Made by a program: the position numbers and the translations under genes. Of a stretch of DNA of 64,000 bases, positions 46,135 through 55,398 are shown in pieces (position 1 is the stretch's first letter; each line of letters starts with the position of its first letter). The notes under the pieces were generated by a model. It did not search any database. It was not told the DNA's origin and worked only from the letters and a program-made list of their open reading frames with translations. Origin of the DNA: Sphingopyxis sp. (GTDB taxonomy: Bacteria > Pseudomonadota > Alphaproteobacteria > Sphingomonadales > Sphingomonadaceae); assembly GCF_019459305.1 (NCBI RefSeq), contig NZ_JAIBES010000015.1, forward strand, positions 1 through 64,000, given 5' to 3'.

Positions 46135-46605
46135 ATTCGCCTGACCTCGTACACAAACTATGCCCTGCGTATCCTCATGTACTGTGCGTTACACCCGGAC
46201 CAGGTGGTCCGCATTGAAGACGTGTCAGCCGCCTACCGCATCTCCAAAGCCCATTTGATGAAGGCAACGCGGCAATTGGGGCAACTTGGCTATCTCGAGA
46301 ATATTCGCGGGCGCACCGGCGGTGTTCGTCTCGGCATGACGCCAGACAAGATTATCATCGGTGAAGTCGTTCGGCACACCGAGGGTGATTTGGCTCTGGT
46401 TGAATGCTTTGCACCAGCCACAAATCAATGCCCACTTATCGGAGTTTGTATGCTGACAGGTGTGTTCCAGCGCGGCTTACGCGCATTTTTGTATGAACTT
46501 GACCAAGTGAAATTGTCCGATCTCATCGGACCCGCGCCCGCTTTGCGAGCCAGACTGTCCGGCGGTTCGCGAGAGTCCGCCAAATATCGGCTGCCGGACA
46601 TTTGA
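46135..46605 (+). CDS. nsrR: NsrR-like Rrf2-family NO-sensing regulator with probable ATT start
   Basis: A 156-residue protein. The N-terminus reads (M)RLTSYTNYALRILMYCA, the conserved Rrf2/NsrR beginning. Three cysteines, CFAPATNQCPLIGVC, at about residues 90-104 fit the C-x(8)-C-x(5)-C ligand pattern of the [2Fe-2S]/[4Fe-4S] cluster that senses NO. No ATG, GTG or TTG stands at the homologous start. ATT 46135 has GGAG (46123-46126) eight bases upstream and gives the exact family N-terminus. ATG 46177 would remove the first DNA-binding helix. Confidence 0.82.
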   Translation: MRLTSYTNYALRILMYCALHPDQVVRIEDVSAAYRISKAHLMKATRQLGQLGYLENIRGRTGGVRLGMTPDKIIIGEVVRHTEGDLALVECFAPATNQCPLIGVCMLTGVFQRGLRAFLYELDQVKLSDLIGPAPALRARLSGGSRESAKYRLPDI

Positions 46606-46681
46606 GCATTCGCCGTCGCGCGGCGCGCTTGCGGTTTCTCATCGCACCGCGCGGATTTTAATCAGCCAGCAGCGAAACTTG

Positions 46682-48040
46682 CTACGTCCGCCCTACAGGT
46701 GTAGGAATAGTGACTCTTGCTAGCAGCCCGCCATCACGCGCTGCCGCCAAGGTTAAATCACCGCCGTAATCGCGGGCAATATCGCGAGCAATGGCGAGAC
46801 CCAGGCCCGACCCGCACCGGGGGTCGTCCAGCGTCGCACCAATAGCAAATACCGACTCATATTGGCTGGGCGCGATGCCCGGGCCATCATCGGTCACCGT
46901 CAGATCCACGGCATCACCGTGGAGTTCGTACCCGATCTCGACCACCGCGTTGGCCCATTTTCCAGCATTGTCGAGCAGGTTAGAGAGTATCTCGCTGAGA
47001 TCTTCTGGATCGCAGGCAATCTGCGGAGCATGCGACGCATTGCCTTTGACGTGAAAATCAACGGACGGATGGAGCCGCTTCATTGCCGCGATCAGCGGGG
47101 GCACAGCGTCCATCAGTTTTGCCGATAAGCCGACGCCGTGGCGCGAACCGCCCGACCGCGTGCGCGCAAGATGATAGTCGATCTGACGCTGCATCCTCTC
47201 GCTTTCGGCCAGAAATACCCTCGCGGATTTTGACGCAGCATCATTCTCGAGCATCCGTTCTGCTTCATCGGTTGTCACCGCAAGTGGCGTCCGTAGCGAG
47301 TGCGCCAAATTCCCTGCCTGGACGCGGCCGCGTTCAACGATAGCGGCGTTGCCGTTGGCATAGGCATTCAAATTGGCCACCACGAGTTGGATTTCATCAG
47401 GAAACACTCCTTCGAGCTGTCCGGTCTTCCCGCTATGAAGATCAGTAATGGCGCGCGCCAAGCGGGCAAAGGGTTTCAGTCCAAAAGTGATTATCGCCAA
47501 ACCGCTGCCGATAAGGGCGCAAGCCAGCAGCATCAGCCAGATGGATAGTTCCTGGGTAAAGTTCGATATGATCCGCTGCAAATGGCGTTGATCTGTCGCA
47601 ATGATAAACTGGAGCGGGGCGGCACCAGCGGTTTTCTTGATCGCGCCATAAGCAATTGTCGGGCCGGAGGGACCAGCCTCGATTCGATGCAGAATTTCCG
47701 GTGACCGCGCAATACCATCATCGAGCGATCCGCGCGTCATCGACCCTGATTTCAGGGTAACATAGCCCTCTCGCGTCACCTGCCAATAAAAGCCAGACAA
47801 TGGCACAGCGTAGCGAGGGTCGGACAATGGCCGGGAAAGGCGGGGATTTCCGCGTACGTCCAGTTGCGTTAGTCCGGCAAGCTCGCGGACGTGAACTTCA
47901 AGCTCTTCATGATATAAATCCTCCACATGTGCTGTGAAAAGACTGATCGCAGAATACCAAATAGCGCCTATTCCAATTGTGACCCAAAGCAGGATAGACA
48001 GCAGGAAACGCCCGCGCAGGCTGGTCAACGAAATTCTCAT
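46682..48040 (-). CDS. Sensor histidine kinase of a metal-responsive two-component system
   Basis: A 452-residue kinase: transmembrane helices about 13-35 and 165-187 flank a periplasmic sensor (about 36-164). These are followed by a HAMP-like linker, the dimerisation helix with AHSLRTP (H248) and a HATPase with NLLDNAGKWA and DDGPGIAP. The layout is the CusS/CzcS/PhoQ type. It overlaps the response regulator by four bases and is divergent from the RND efflux operon, so it likely senses copper or another metal in the periplasm. Confidence 0.9.
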   Translation of the reverse strand: MRISLTSLRGRFLLSILLWVTIGIGAIWYSAISLFTAHVEDLYHEELEVHVRELAGLTQLDVRGNPRLSRPLSDPRYAVPLSGFYWQVTREGYVTLKSGSMTRGSLDDGIARSPEILHRIEAGPSGPTIAYGAIKKTAGAAPLQFIIATDQRHLQRIISNFTQELSIWLMLLACALIGSGLAIITFGLKPFARLARAITDLHSGKTGQLEGVFPDEIQLVVANLNAYANGNAAIVERGRVQAGNLAHSLRTPLAVTTDEAERMLENDAASKSARVFLAESERMQRQIDYHLARTRSGGSRHGVGLSAKLMDAVPPLIAAMKRLHPSVDFHVKGNASHAPQIACDPEDLSEILSNLLDNAGKWANAVVEIGYELHGDAVDLTVTDDGPGIAPSQYESVFAIGATLDDPRCGSGLGLAIARDIARDYGGDLTLAAARDGGLLARVTIPTPVGRT

Positions 48041-48693
48041 TTCTCGAACCTATAACCAAGGCCGCGCAATGTTCTAATCCGGTCCTTGCCAATCTTTCGG
48101 CGCAGTCGGCTGATATGCGCCTCAATCGCATTATGGTCGCGTTCCGCCTCCAAGGCGTAGAGGTCCTCCAATATGTCGGTTTGCGAGAGAATATGGCCAG
48201 CGCGGCGCATGAACAGATGCAGCAAACCAAATTCCTTCCGGCTGAGTTCGATCATCGTGCCATTGATCGACACGCTGCGGGCGACCGGATCGAGAGCAAT
48301 CCCGGCAATGTCGAGAATCATCGGACTGCGCCCATCGCCGCGCCGCCACAGCGCATGAAGGCGCGCCAGTAATTCTTCAAAACGCACCGGTTTGACCATG
48401 AAATCATCTGCCCCGGCGTTGAGACCTTCGACCTTGTCACGCCAGTTTCCGCGAGCGGTTAAAATGAGGATTGGAACCCTGTCTCCCCTCGCACGCCAAA
48501 AACGCAAGAGCTCGAGGCCATCGCCATCGGGTAATCCGAGATCGAGAATGATAGCGCTGATCTGTAAAATATCGGGCCAAGACCTGGCATCTTGCGCCGT
48601 TCCGACGGTATCAACGGCAAATCCAGCTGTCGTCAGCCGTTCCGACAGGCGCCGGCGCAATTCCGCGCCATCCTCAACCAGCAGTACCCGCAT
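48037..48693 (-). CDS. OmpR/PhoB-family response regulator
   Basis: A 218-residue regulator with receiver (phosphoacceptor D51 in LDLGLPDGDG) and a C-terminal winged helix (about 130-215) with RKEFGLLHLF and HISRLRRKIG. It is the partner of the kinase and the first gene of the leftward pair. The 100-base divergent promoter contains TGTCAG direct repeats that are a likely binding site for it. Confidence 0.93.
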   Translation of the reverse strand: MRVLLVEDGAELRRRLSERLTTAGFAVDTVGTAQDARSWPDILQISAIILDLGLPDGDGLELLRFWRARGDRVPILILTARGNWRDKVEGLNAGADDFMVKPVRFEELLARLHALWRRGDGRSPMILDIAGIALDPVARSVSINGTMIELSRKEFGLLHLFMRRAGHILSQTDILEDLYALEAERDHNAIEAHISRLRRKIGKDRIRTLRGLGYRFEK

Positions 48694-48745
48694 ATCATTC
48701 TCACTCTAAAGGCAGCATTAACTTACACGATAAGCTGACGGCACA

Positions 48746-48770
48746 CTGACATTTGTCAGTCTTTTGTCAG
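48746..48770. promoter_or_regulatory. CusR/CopR-like box and direct repeats before the efflux operon
   Basis: CTGACA-TT-TGTCAG (48746-48759) is a perfect palindrome resembling the CusR/CopR box core TGACA-N2-TGTCA. A second TTTGTCAG copy at 48763 lies 11 bases after the first at 48752. Direct repeats 11 bases apart suit an OmpR-family dimer. The site is between the divergent response regulator (48693) and adaptor (48794) genes. Confidence 0.6.
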
Positions 48771-48793
48771 TTTGACCTGCGAAGGGCATCTTC

Positions 48794-49900
48794 ATGAACT
48801 CAAAACGCTACCTTATCGTCCTCGCCCTCCTCGTTATTGCAGGCGCATGGGGCTGGTGGGCACGTGATCGCGGCGAAGACAACGCGGCGACCTCAGCGCA
48901 AACCAAGGTGGCTCCAGGCGTATTGACAGCCAGCCAGATCAGTCGTCTCGGTATTAAGACTGCGGTCGCGATCGAGACCGATGCCACATCTTTGGGCTCA
49001 GTTCCCGCAATCGTCACCCTCCCGCCGGAGGCGCGGGTCGCGGTAACAGCCCCGTTCACAGGCTCGGTCATCAGGCTTTACGTTGTGGTTGGACAAGCGG
49101 TCAGGCGCGGACAACCGCTTGCCGTATTGCGCAGCCGCGAACCACTGCAATACGGTGCCGAGCTTGCTCGTGCACAGGCCCGTTTAGGGCTTGCACAGGC
49201 AAGTGCAGCACGCACGGGGCAACTCGCCCGGGAAGGCATTGTAGCCGGGGCAAGAGCAGATGAAGCACAGGCATCGCTCCGCCAGGCGCAGGTAGACGTT
49301 AGCGAAAACAACCGCGTTCTTGCTCAATCGGGCGCTGGCGCCAATGGCGAGATTGTGTTGCGCGCGCCCATTACGGGCCGATTGGCACTGATCAATGTTC
49401 AAACCGGTGGCCCCGTCGACGGAATGACAGCACCCTTCGTTGTCGAAAACGATGCGTCGTTCATGCTTGATCTACAACTGCCCGAACGGATGGCCAACAG
49501 TGTCTTCCCGGGTATGCAGGTTGAGGTTCCGGTACCCGGGGGCGCACCAATCATCGGCAGCGTGGTTTCGGTGGGAAGTTCGATCGATCCTGCAACCCGG
49601 TCAGTCCTCGCCAAAGCCCGGATCGGCGCTGCGCCGATGCTGGTCAGCGGAAAGAGCGTGATGGCGGTCCTCAAGGGTAAGAGCCAGATCCCCGGCACGA
49701 CCGTTCCGGCGGCCGCAGTCACACGGATTGGTGACAAGGATATGGTTTTCGTAAAAACCAGGACAGGCTTCGTAAAGCGCGTCGTCACGGTGTCGGGCCG
49801 AATCGGTGAGCAGGTTTTGATTTCCGGCGGTATCAAGCCTGGCGAGCATGTGGCGACCTCTGGAATTTCGGAACTCAAAGTCATTCTGAGTGAGGGTTAA
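48794..49900 (+). CDS. RND periplasmic adaptor subunit (CzcB/CusB-like)
   Basis: A 368-residue membrane-fusion protein with an N-terminal anchor helix (about 5-23), a barrel-sandwich/lipoyl domain (VTAPFTGSVIRLYVVVGQ near 77 and LRAPITGRLALINVQTGG near 194), and a helical hairpin between them. It bridges the inner-membrane pump and outer-membrane channel. No histidine- or methionine-rich N-terminal metal motif is seen, which leaves the metal undefined. It starts the three-gene CzcCBA-type operon (4, then overlapping by 4 bases). Confidence 0.9.
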   Translation: MNSKRYLIVLALLVIAGAWGWWARDRGEDNAATSAQTKVAPGVLTASQISRLGIKTAVAIETDATSLGSVPAIVTLPPEARVAVTAPFTGSVIRLYVVVGQAVRRGQPLAVLRSREPLQYGAELARAQARLGLAQASAARTGQLAREGIVAGARADEAQASLRQAQVDVSENNRVLAQSGAGANGEIVLRAPITGRLALINVQTGGPVDGMTAPFVVENDASFMLDLQLPERMANSVFPGMQVEVPVPGGAPIIGSVVSVGSSIDPATRSVLAKARIGAAPMLVSGKSVMAVLKGKSQIPGTTVPAAAVTRIGDKDMVFVKTRTGFVKRVVTVSGRIGEQVLISGGIKPGEHVATSGISELKVILSEG

Positions 49901-49903
49901 CCC

Positions 49904-52900
49904 ATGCTGCGGCGTCTGGTTGAGCAAGCTCTGGCCTTTCGACTGGCTGTAATCGGCATTGCATTGGCATTGGCCGCCTGGGGCGCTTGGTCTTTCATCA
50001 ATTTGCCGATTGATGCCTTTCCAGACATCAGTTCCACCCAAGTCAAAATCATTCTCAAGGCCCCTGGCATGACGCCCGAAGAGGTAGAAAGCCGGGTTAT
50101 CACGCCGATCGAGATGGAAATGCTTGGTATTCCCGATCAAGCAACTTTGCGCTCGGTTGCAAAATACGCGATTGCCGACATCACGATAGATTTCAAAGAC
50201 GGCACGGATATCTACTGGGCGCGCAGCCAGGTCGCAGAACGTCTATCCAACGTGTCGGGCGATCTTCCGGTCACGGTTGAAGGCGGCCTTGCTCCGATCT
50301 CAACGCCGCTCTCCGACATGTTCATGTTCACTTTGGAGGGACCGCAGACGCTCGCCGAAAAGAGGCGGGTGCTCGACTGGGTTATAAGGCCTGCGCTGCG
50401 CACGGTACCAGGCGTCGCTGACGTCAACGCGCTGGGTGGTTTTGTCGAGACCTTTGAAGTGCGGCCCGATAATGCCGCGCTCGCTGCCGCCGGCTTAACG
50501 ATCGAGGATCTGCGCGATGCAATCGAGAGCAGCAACCGCAATGACGGCGCGGGCCGTTTGAAGGTCGGAGAGGAATCGCTCATCGTCCGAGCCGTTGGCG
50601 CGGTGCGTTCGCTTGAGGATCTGTCGAGCGTCATCGTCCGCACAACCGCCGGCGCAGTCGTGCGGGTAGGAGACGTCGCCGCGGTCCGCACCGGCAGCCT
50701 GACGCGCTACGGGGTTGTCACGAAAAACGGCAAAGGTGAAGCGGTCCAAGGCCTTGTAATCGGTTTGCGCGGTGCCGATGCAAGCAAAGTCGTCGCAGGG
50801 GTCAAAACCCGGCTTGACGAGATCAAGTCCGCTATGCCGAAAAATATGAAGGTCGACGTTTTTTACGACCGGTCCGACTTGATCGGGCGCGCCGTGGGTA
50901 CGGTCGAACGGGCGCTGCTTGAAGCCACGGTGTTGGTCGTTATTTTGCTCTTGCTGTTCCTCGGCGACGTGCGCGCATCGATCATCGTTGCCGTCGCATT
51001 GCCCATGGCGGCGTTACTCACCTTCATCTTCATGCGCTCGATTGGCCTCACTGCTAATCTGATGAGCCTTGGCGGGCTCGCTATTGCCGTCGGCATCCTT
51101 GTCGACGGCGCGGTGGTAATCGTGGAGAATGTGGTCGAGCGGCTGTCCGACCCCAAGCACCATGCCCAGGGCAAGCTCCATAATGTGTTTATCGCAGCAG
51201 CTGAAGTTGCGACGCCTGTGGCCTCGGGCATGGCCATCATTGCTTTGGTTTTTCTTCCGCTGCTCACGCTGGAAGGTCTCGAAGGAAAGCTGTTCGCGCC
51301 GGTTGCACTCACCATTGTCCTCGCCTTGATGTCCGCGCTCGCGCTGTCACTCACGCTTATCCCCGTGCTCGCCTATTTTGGTTTGAAGCCGACCAAAGGG
51401 CATCATGAGCCTTGGCTGATGCGCCAAATTTCTCCGCGCTATGAAAGCGTTTTGAACAAGGCTTTCGGCAACCGTAAACTGGTCGCAAGCATCGCGGCTG
51501 GATCGCTTCTGGTGGCCGGCTTTGCCTATTCGGTGACCGGCAAGACGTTTCTCCCCACAATGGATGAAGGCTCCACACTGGTTCAGTTGACGAAGCTCCC
51601 GAGCGTCAGCATCGAGCACAGTGCTGCAGGTGATTTAAAGGTACAACAGGCAATATTGGCCAAAGTGCCCGAGGTTACGGATATTATCGCCCGCGTCGGC
51701 AGCGACGAGCTGGGACTTGATCCCATGAGTCCCAACGAGACCGACAGTTTCATGAAATTGAAGCCACGTGAAGAATGGCGCGTGGCCGATAAGGACTGGC
51801 TGAACGAAGAAATCCGCAAGGTCATGGATGAACTGCCGGGCATCGAGCCGAGTTTCACCCAGCCCATCGAAATGCGCATCTCTGAGATGTTGACGGGCGC
51901 GCGCGGCGACTTAGCGATCAAATTATTCGGCCCCGATCTGAACGAACTGTCACGGCTCGCGGGCCAAATCCAAACGCGCTTACAAAAAATCGATGGAACA
52001 ACCGAAGCAATGACGGTCGCCAATGATACTGTTGATTATCTGCAGATCGACATTGACCGTATGGCTGCTGGCCGCGCGGGCATGCCAATCGACATGTTGC
52101 AGGACATGATGCGGGCCGATGTCGAAGGCGTGCGAGCTGGTGTTGTTGCAGATGGCAATCGCCGCGTGCCGATACTGATCCGGGGTGCTGGCGGCGAGGG
52201 AGTGGATCCCACGACCTTTGTCGATCAAATGTATCGTTCGCCAACCGGCCAGCTGGTGCGCGCAAGCGACGTCGCCACCGTCGCACAGGTTGCCGGTCCG
52301 GTGAAACTCGAACATGAAAACGGCTCGCGCTTTGCGATGGTGCAGGCATTTGTTTCAGGCCGTGACCTTGTCGGCTATGTCGAAGAAGCCAAGGCTGACA
52401 TTGGCGTCAACGTAAAACTGCCACCTGGCTACCGGATTGTTTGGGGTGGGCAGTTTGAAAATCAACAACGCGCATCGGCTCGGTTGATGGTGGTCTTGCC
52501 ACTGGCGCTCATCCTGATTTTCATCGTCCTCTATGCAACGCTTGGATCGGTTCGTGCCTCGCTGCTCATCCTTGTCAACATCCCCTTTGCCATGGTTGGC
52601 GGGATGGTTGCGTTGGCCGTGTCGGGGGAATATCTCTCGGTACCGGCATCGGTTGGGTTCATCGCCCTATTGGGTATCGCGGTTCTCAACGGACTGGTGA
52701 TGGTCTCCTATTTTCGGCAACTCCGCCAGGAAGGCATGGCCCTGGCGCAAGCGGTCAGGATCGGCGCGGCGCGGCGCTTGCGGCCTGTCCTAATGACCGC
52801 AAGTATTGCAGCTTTCGGACTGGTACCCCTCCTGTTTGCAAGCGGTCCAGGCTCTGAAATCCAGCGGCCGCTTGCCATTGTAGTGATTGGCGGATTGGTT

Positions 52901-53014
52901 ACCGCCACGCTGCTCACGCTCATCCTGCTGCCTATATTGTATGAACGCTTCGGCGAGAGCTTGGCTGAACGCGAGGCCGGCGATCTCGCGCATCCAGCAG
53001 GAGCAGAAGAATGA
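49904..53014 (+). CDS. Heavy-metal efflux RND permease (CzcA/CusA family)
   Basis: A 1036-residue pump of the HME-RND family with two repeats of the membrane/periplasmic architecture. N-terminal FRLAVIGIALALA and the pore-region GILVDGAVVIVENVVERL at about 396-413 are typical of this group. Compared with CzcA's DFGxIVDGAVV segment the first aspartate is replaced (AIAVG), which is more like CusA. The substrate may therefore be Cu/Ag rather than Zn/Co/Cd. Neighbouring PCu(A)C, SCO and DUF2946 genes favour copper. It uses proton motive force. Confidence 0.92.
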   Translation: MLRRLVEQALAFRLAVIGIALALAAWGAWSFINLPIDAFPDISSTQVKIILKAPGMTPEEVESRVITPIEMEMLGIPDQATLRSVAKYAIADITIDFKDGTDIYWARSQVAERLSNVSGDLPVTVEGGLAPISTPLSDMFMFTLEGPQTLAEKRRVLDWVIRPALRTVPGVADVNALGGFVETFEVRPDNAALAAAGLTIEDLRDAIESSNRNDGAGRLKVGEESLIVRAVGAVRSLEDLSSVIVRTTAGAVVRVGDVAAVRTGSLTRYGVVTKNGKGEAVQGLVIGLRGADASKVVAGVKTRLDEIKSAMPKNMKVDVFYDRSDLIGRAVGTVERALLEATVLVVILLLLFLGDVRASIIVAVALPMAALLTFIFMRSIGLTANLMSLGGLAIAVGILVDGAVVIVENVVERLSDPKHHAQGKLHNVFIAAAEVATPVASGMAIIALVFLPLLTLEGLEGKLFAPVALTIVLALMSALALSLTLIPVLAYFGLKPTKGHHEPWLMRQISPRYESVLNKAFGNRKLVASIAAGSLLVAGFAYSVTGKTFLPTMDEGSTLVQLTKLPSVSIEHSAAGDLKVQQAILAKVPEVTDIIARVGSDELGLDPMSPNETDSFMKLKPREEWRVADKDWLNEEIRKVMDELPGIEPSFTQPIEMRISEMLTGARGDLAIKLFGPDLNELSRLAGQIQTRLQKIDGTTEAMTVANDTVDYLQIDIDRMAAGRAGMPIDMLQDMMRADVEGVRAGVVADGNRRVPILIRGAGGEGVDPTTFVDQMYRSPTGQLVRASDVATVAQVAGPVKLEHENGSRFAMVQAFVSGRDLVGYVEEAKADIGVNVKLPPGYRIVWGGQFENQQRASARLMVVLPLALILIFIVLYATLGSVRASLLILVNIPFAMVGGMVALAVSGEYLSVPASVGFIALLGIAVLNGLVMVSYFRQLRQEGMALAQAVRIGAARRLRPVLMTASIAAFGLVPLLFASGPGSEIQRPLAIVVIGGLVTATLLTLILLPILYERFGESLAEREAGDLAHPAGAEE

Positions 53015-54237
53015 AGATGCATCACCTTATCGCTATGTTGTTAGTAGCTTCTGCCCCGGTACTTGCCGAACCCGGCTTGCTGCCCGAACCGGCGGTGCGG
53101 GAGGCTCTTGATGCGCACCCCAGCGTCGAAGCCGCCAAGGCGCGGATTGGTGTTGCGAAAGCAGAAGAGCGCGCTCTGAAAGCGGGCCCGCACGAAGTTA
53201 CCGTATCGGGCAGTTATATCCGTCGTTCGGTCGATCGTGAAGGCGAGTATGACGAATATGATGCGACGCTCAGCCGCGCTGTCCGCCTGCCGGGTAAGGC
53301 ACGGCTCGATCGCAAGGCAGGTGCATTTGGCGTTGCCGCTTCGGAAAACCGCTTTGAAGACGCCCGACACCAAACAGCACTATTGCTTAACGAACTGTGG
53401 TGGGACTGGCTCGGTGCATCGGCTGAAACCGCTGTCGATCTGCAAAGTGTATCAAATTTGCAGCAGTCTTTGGACGGCGTGAAGCGGCGTGTCACCCTGC
53501 GCGATGCAGCACCCTTGGAAGCGGACCAGGCAGAAGCAGCATTGGGCACAGCCAGGCTCGCCGCTGCACAGTCAAAAGGCCGGGCCGACTTCGCACGCAC
53601 GCGTTTGATTGCACAATTTCCCAGCTTGGCGCTGCCCGATTTAGCAGTTGAGCTGTCTTTGCCCCAACAGCCACCAGGCGGATTTGCGCTGCTTCGCGAT
53701 CAAGTCATCGCCCGCAGCCATGAAATTGGCGCTGCAGAAGCCGAGGCGGCGCGCCTCGGCGTTGTTTCTGAGCGTGTTCGCCGGGACCGGATCGCCGACC
53801 CAAGCGTTGGCCTCAGGGTGTTTAGTGAGCGCAACGGCGCTGAACGCGGGGCAGGGCTGGTCTTGTCGATGCCGATCGGCGGCGGTCAACGCCGTGCGCA
53901 AGCGGACAAGAGCTCGGCAGAAGCAAGTGCAGCGCTTGCCGAGCTGGCTGCTGTCCGTTTCGACGTCCAGGAAATGGCTGATGGCGATCTCTCACGAGCC
54001 GAAGCGGGGCTGTCAGCATGGCGCCGGAGCCGTGAAGGTCTCGACGCGCAAGTGGCGGCTGTGCTCAAAATGCGGCGCGGCTATCAGCTTGGCGCGATCG
54101 ATCTGGCGGATCTATTGCTCGCTGAACGCCAGACGCATGATGCCTTTCGTTCAGAGGCGATCACGCGAACCGAAGCCATGCGTGCCATAACGCGCCTCAG
54201 AATTGACAGTCACAACCTTTGGATTGGCGACGAATGA
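53011..54237 (+). CDS. TolC-family outer membrane factor (CzcC-like)
   Basis: A 408-residue protein with a signal peptide (about 1-19) and the long helical TolC repeat structure rich in A, R and E. It forms the outer-membrane exit of the tripartite efflux pump. It overlaps the permease stop by four bases (ATGA). Sequence decline of the repeat is normal for the CzcC group. Confidence 0.85.
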   Translation: MKMHHLIAMLLVASAPVLAEPGLLPEPAVREALDAHPSVEAAKARIGVAKAEERALKAGPHEVTVSGSYIRRSVDREGEYDEYDATLSRAVRLPGKARLDRKAGAFGVAASENRFEDARHQTALLLNELWWDWLGASAETAVDLQSVSNLQQSLDGVKRRVTLRDAAPLEADQAEAALGTARLAAAQSKGRADFARTRLIAQFPSLALPDLAVELSLPQQPPGGFALLRDQVIARSHEIGAAEAEAARLGVVSERVRRDRIADPSVGLRVFSERNGAERGAGLVLSMPIGGGQRRAQADKSSAEASAALAELAAVRFDVQEMADGDLSRAEAGLSAWRRSREGLDAQVAAVLKMRRGYQLGAIDLADLLLAERQTHDAFRSEAITRTEAMRAITRLRIDSHNLWIGDE

Positions 54238-54286
54238 GAGAACTTGTGCTGACAACGACGATCGGTGCGACTAGGTAGCCGATCAG

Positions 54287-54697
54287 ATGTTATCGTTGCG
54301 CTCACTAATTTTTAAATATCGGATGCTTGCCCTCTTGTTGGTGGCAATGGCTCTTTGCATCAAGGCGCTCGTGCCACCGGGCTTCATGGTTACAGGCGCG
54401 TCCAAATTGCTGACGCTGCAGATTTGCGCTGATGGGTCAGGCAAAGCCATGACCACGACCATCGAGGTTCCGCTCAATAACTTACCGCAGAATGAACATG
54501 GAAAAACTGGCAAAGCCGATAGTCCTTGCGCCTATTCCGCTCTCTCGATGGCATCGCTGTTTGGCGCTTACGCAACCTTACTGGCGCTGGAACTCGCTTT
54601 TGTCCTTGCGTTAGGATTTGCCCCCGGCTTTGCATCCATATTCAGGCGCATAGCTTATCTCCGCCCACCTTTGCGCGGACCCCCGTCGGCCATTTGA
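54287..54697 (+). CDS. DUF2946 family membrane protein
   Basis: A 136-residue protein with an N-terminal helix (RMLALLLVAMALCIKALVPPGFM) and a C-terminal hydrophobic pair. A cysteine pair is in LQICADGSG and ADSPCAYSAL. DUF2946 proteins are small membrane proteins repeatedly found with copper resistance genes; function is unknown. It begins 50 bases after the TolC-family gene. Start ATG 54287 has weak ribosome-site support. Confidence 0.78.
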   Translation: MLSLRSLIFKYRMLALLLVAMALCIKALVPPGFMVTGASKLLTLQICADGSGKAMTTTIEVPLNNLPQNEHGKTGKADSPCAYSALSMASLFGAYATLLALELAFVLALGFAPGFASIFRRIAYLRPPLRGPPSAI

Positions 54698-54900
54698 ATA
54701 TTCAAGCAGATTTTTCGGAATCCGCTGATACCGCGCGGCGCTGTGCAAGGACGCAATCACGAATGATCTCCCGGCGCGGACGCTCGATATGCCAGCTTTC
54801 GGACGGGCAACATCGCGGTGCATTCGGCAACATTAATTCCTAACACCCACAGCGGAGCGAATTTTCGTATCGGGTGTTGCTCTACACAGGATACTATTTC

Positions 54901-55398
54901 ATGAAGATATTGAGTTCAATCACATTGGCCGCTGCTGCTGCGGTCATTCTGGCAGGCGCTGCGCCTGCTGAAACCAATCGCGCAAATACCCTTGTTATCA
55001 AAGATGGATGGACCCGCGAAACGGCACAGGGGCAGACCGCCGGTGGCGGTTTCATGGTAATCACCAATCAATCCGCACGCGCAGACCGGCTGATGACTGG
55101 GAGCTCAACTGCGGCCGCAGAAGTTCAAATCCACACGGTCTCGATGGATGGCGGTGTGATGCGAATGCGCCAACTTAGGGATGGACTTACCATTCCAGCC
55201 AATGGCGCAGTCACGCTCAAGCCAGGTAGCTTTCACATCATGTTGATGGGACTAAAACGACCCTTACAGCGCGGCATGACCGTACCGATCACGTTGCAGT
55301 TTGAACGCGCAGGTTCTCGGATCGTCCGGCTCGCCGTGAAGCCGGTCGGCGCAACTGGAGCGACTGGGGCGAAAGGTACGCATCATGACGGAGATTGA
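54901..55398 (+). CDS. Periplasmic copper chaperone PCu(A)C
   Basis: A 165-residue exported protein (signal peptide to about residue 24). The PCu(A)C copper site is visible as H-x(3)-M...M-x-M (IHTVSMDGGVMRMRQL near 79-94) and SFHIMLMGL near 116-124. It delivers Cu(I) to the CuA site of cytochrome oxidase together with SCO. Its C-terminal tail is basic and glycine-rich. ATG 54901 is favoured; the frame is open to 54874. It overlaps SCO by 14 bases. Confidence 0.88.
   Translation: MKILSSITLAAAAAVILAGAAPAETNRANTLVIKDGWTRETAQGQTAGGGFMVITNQSARADRLMTGSSTAAAEVQIHTVSMDGGVMRMRQLRDGLTIPANGAVTLKPGSFHIMLMGLKRPLQRGMTVPITLQFERAGSRIVRLAVKPVGATGATGAKGTHHDGD

Noticed and set aside
46177-46605. ATG 46177 as nsrR start
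   Set aside because: It would remove the conserved LTSYTNYALR helix that every Rrf2 family DNA-binding domain needs.
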